From Pseudomonadota bacterium (lineage in GTDB: Bacteria; Pseudomonadota; Gammaproteobacteria; Steroidobacterales; Steroidobacteraceae), in contig JAKBCG010000152.1 of the NCBI GenBank assembly GCA_021808035.1, forward strand, positions 1-6,291: a DNA stretch of 6,291 nt. Direction: 5' to 3'. Position numbers and translations under genes: made by a program. The notes below the pieces were generated by a model. The model saw only the letters and a list, made by a program, of their open reading frames with translations. It did not search any database and was not told the origin of the DNA. This document shows positions 5,650 through 6,291 of this stretch, one piece after another. Position 1 is the stretch's first letter. The number at the start of each line of letters is the position of its first letter.

Positions 5650-6291
5650 AGTGACGAAAGTGGCGAATGCCGGTGAAGACCATCGCAATCCCGCGCTCGT
5701 CGGCCGCGGCGATCACGTCCGCATCCTGCTTCGATCCGCCCGGTTGGATCACCGCGGTGATCCCGAATTCGGCGATCGTCTCGAGGCCGTCGCGGAACGG
5801 AAAGAACGCGTCCGACGCGACCGCGCCGCCCTCGCAGGACAATCCCGCGTCGCGCGCCTTCATCGCGACGATCCGGCTGCTCACCACGCGGCTCATCTGG
5901 CCTGCGCCGATGCCGATCGTCGCGCGATCCTTCACGCAGACGATCGCGTTCGACTTCACGAACTTCGCGACCCGCCATGCGCACAGCAGATCCTCGATCT
6001 CGGCCGGGGTCGGCGTGCGTCGGGTCACGACGCGCAGGTCCGCGCGCGCGATCCGCGCCTCATCGCGCGTCTGGGCGAGCAGTCCCCCGGTCACGCTGCG
6101 GTACTCGAGGCGCTGCGCGACCGCTCGTCCGACGTCGCCGACCTGCAGCACGCGGACGTTCTCCTTGCGCTCGAGCAGCGCGGCGGCCGCGGGGTCGATC
6201 TCCGGGGCGAGGATGACCTCGACGAACTGCCGATCGGCGATCGTTCCGGCGGTGGCGGCGTCGAGCCTGCGGTTGAAGGCGATGATGCCGC
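5648..6291 (-). CDS. purH: Bifunctional AICAR transformylase/IMP cyclohydrolase, C-terminal part (5' end outside window)
   Basis: PurH performs the last two steps of IMP synthesis, formylation of AICAR with 10-formyltetrahydrofolate and then ring closure. The frame is open to the right edge; 213 whole codons are visible, beginning GIIAFNRRLDAATAGTI, which is well inside the transformylase domain of a protein usually about 520-530 residues long. Typical landmarks follow: DRQFVEVILAPEI, KENVRVLQ, WRVAKFVKSNAIVCVKD, TIGIGAGQMSRVVSS, ASDAFFPFRDGLETIAEFGITAVIQPGGSKQDADVIAAADERGIAMVFTGIRHFRH, then TAG. The ending FTG.RHFRH is the normal C-terminus, so the 3' end is intact. The cyclohydrolase domain, and the transformylase catalytic residues near the Lys-His pair, lie outside the window. 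The stop falls 8 bases before purD, the classical purHD arrangement. Confidence 0.97.
   Translation of the reverse strand, partial: GIIAFNRRLDAATAGTIADRQFVEVILAPEIDPAAAALLERKENVRVLQVGDVGRAVAQRLEYRSVTGGLLAQTRDEARIARADLRVVTRRTPTPAEIEDLLCAWRVAKFVKSNAIVCVKDRATIGIGAGQMSRVVSSRIVAMKARDAGLSCEGGAVASDAFFPFRDGLETIAEFGITAVIQPGGSKQDADVIAAADERGIAMVFTGIRHFRH

Noticed and set aside
4311..5651. 446-codon plus-strand open frame antisense to purD
   Set aside because: It mirrors a clearly real purD, has no family signature, and is explained by third-position GC bias.
5640..5984. Upstream extension of the purD frame to 5984
   Set aside because: It overlaps the conserved end of purH in another frame; the PurD N-terminus MKILVVGGGGREHA begins at 5639 with its own AGGA site.

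Overview
The window is high-GC bacterial chromosome carrying five protein genes in two convergent blocks. The content points to a proteobacterium. A purH-purD pair is typical of Gammaproteobacteria, and an MdtC/MuxC-type RND pump followed directly by its own outer-membrane lipoprotein resembles the muxABC-opmB layout of Pseudomonas. Genus cannot be told from the sequence. Coding density is very high, and no tRNA, rRNA, CRISPR array, insertion sequence or transposase is visible.

Plus strand (2-3732): the left edge cuts into an RND efflux transporter of the MdtC/MuxC type. About 782 C-terminal residues are present and the first roughly 300 lie upstream. Its stop codon overlaps by four bases (ATGA) the start of a NodT/OprM-family outer-membrane efflux lipoprotein. 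Together they supply the inner-membrane pump and the outer-membrane exit duct of a tripartite drug or metabolite exporter. The periplasmic adaptor, and probably a partner MdtB-like pump subunit, should lie upstream of the window.

Junction (3733-3762): only 30 bases separate the converging genes. They hold GC-rich inverted repeats but no T-tract, so there is no canonical terminator.

Minus strand (6291 down to 3763): the C-terminal AICAR-transformylase part of purH (cut by the right edge) is followed after 8 bases by complete purD. purD overlaps by four bases a gene for an exported YbhB/YbcL-type phosphatidylethanolamine-binding-family protein. PurD and PurH catalyse an early step and the last two steps of de novo IMP synthesis. 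The PEBP-family gene has no evident metabolic link to them and is probably a co-transcribed passenger.

Most genes are ordinary. The most distinctive signal is inside the RND gene. A 64-codon Ala/Thr/Gly/Ser-rich segment is bounded by two copies of a 9-base direct repeat (GTGAGCACG) and contains a perfect 26-base palindrome. Removing the segment with one repeat copy gives a stretch that lines up without gaps with E. coli MdtC as I recall it. I see no clear evidence of a wholly new biological system in this window.
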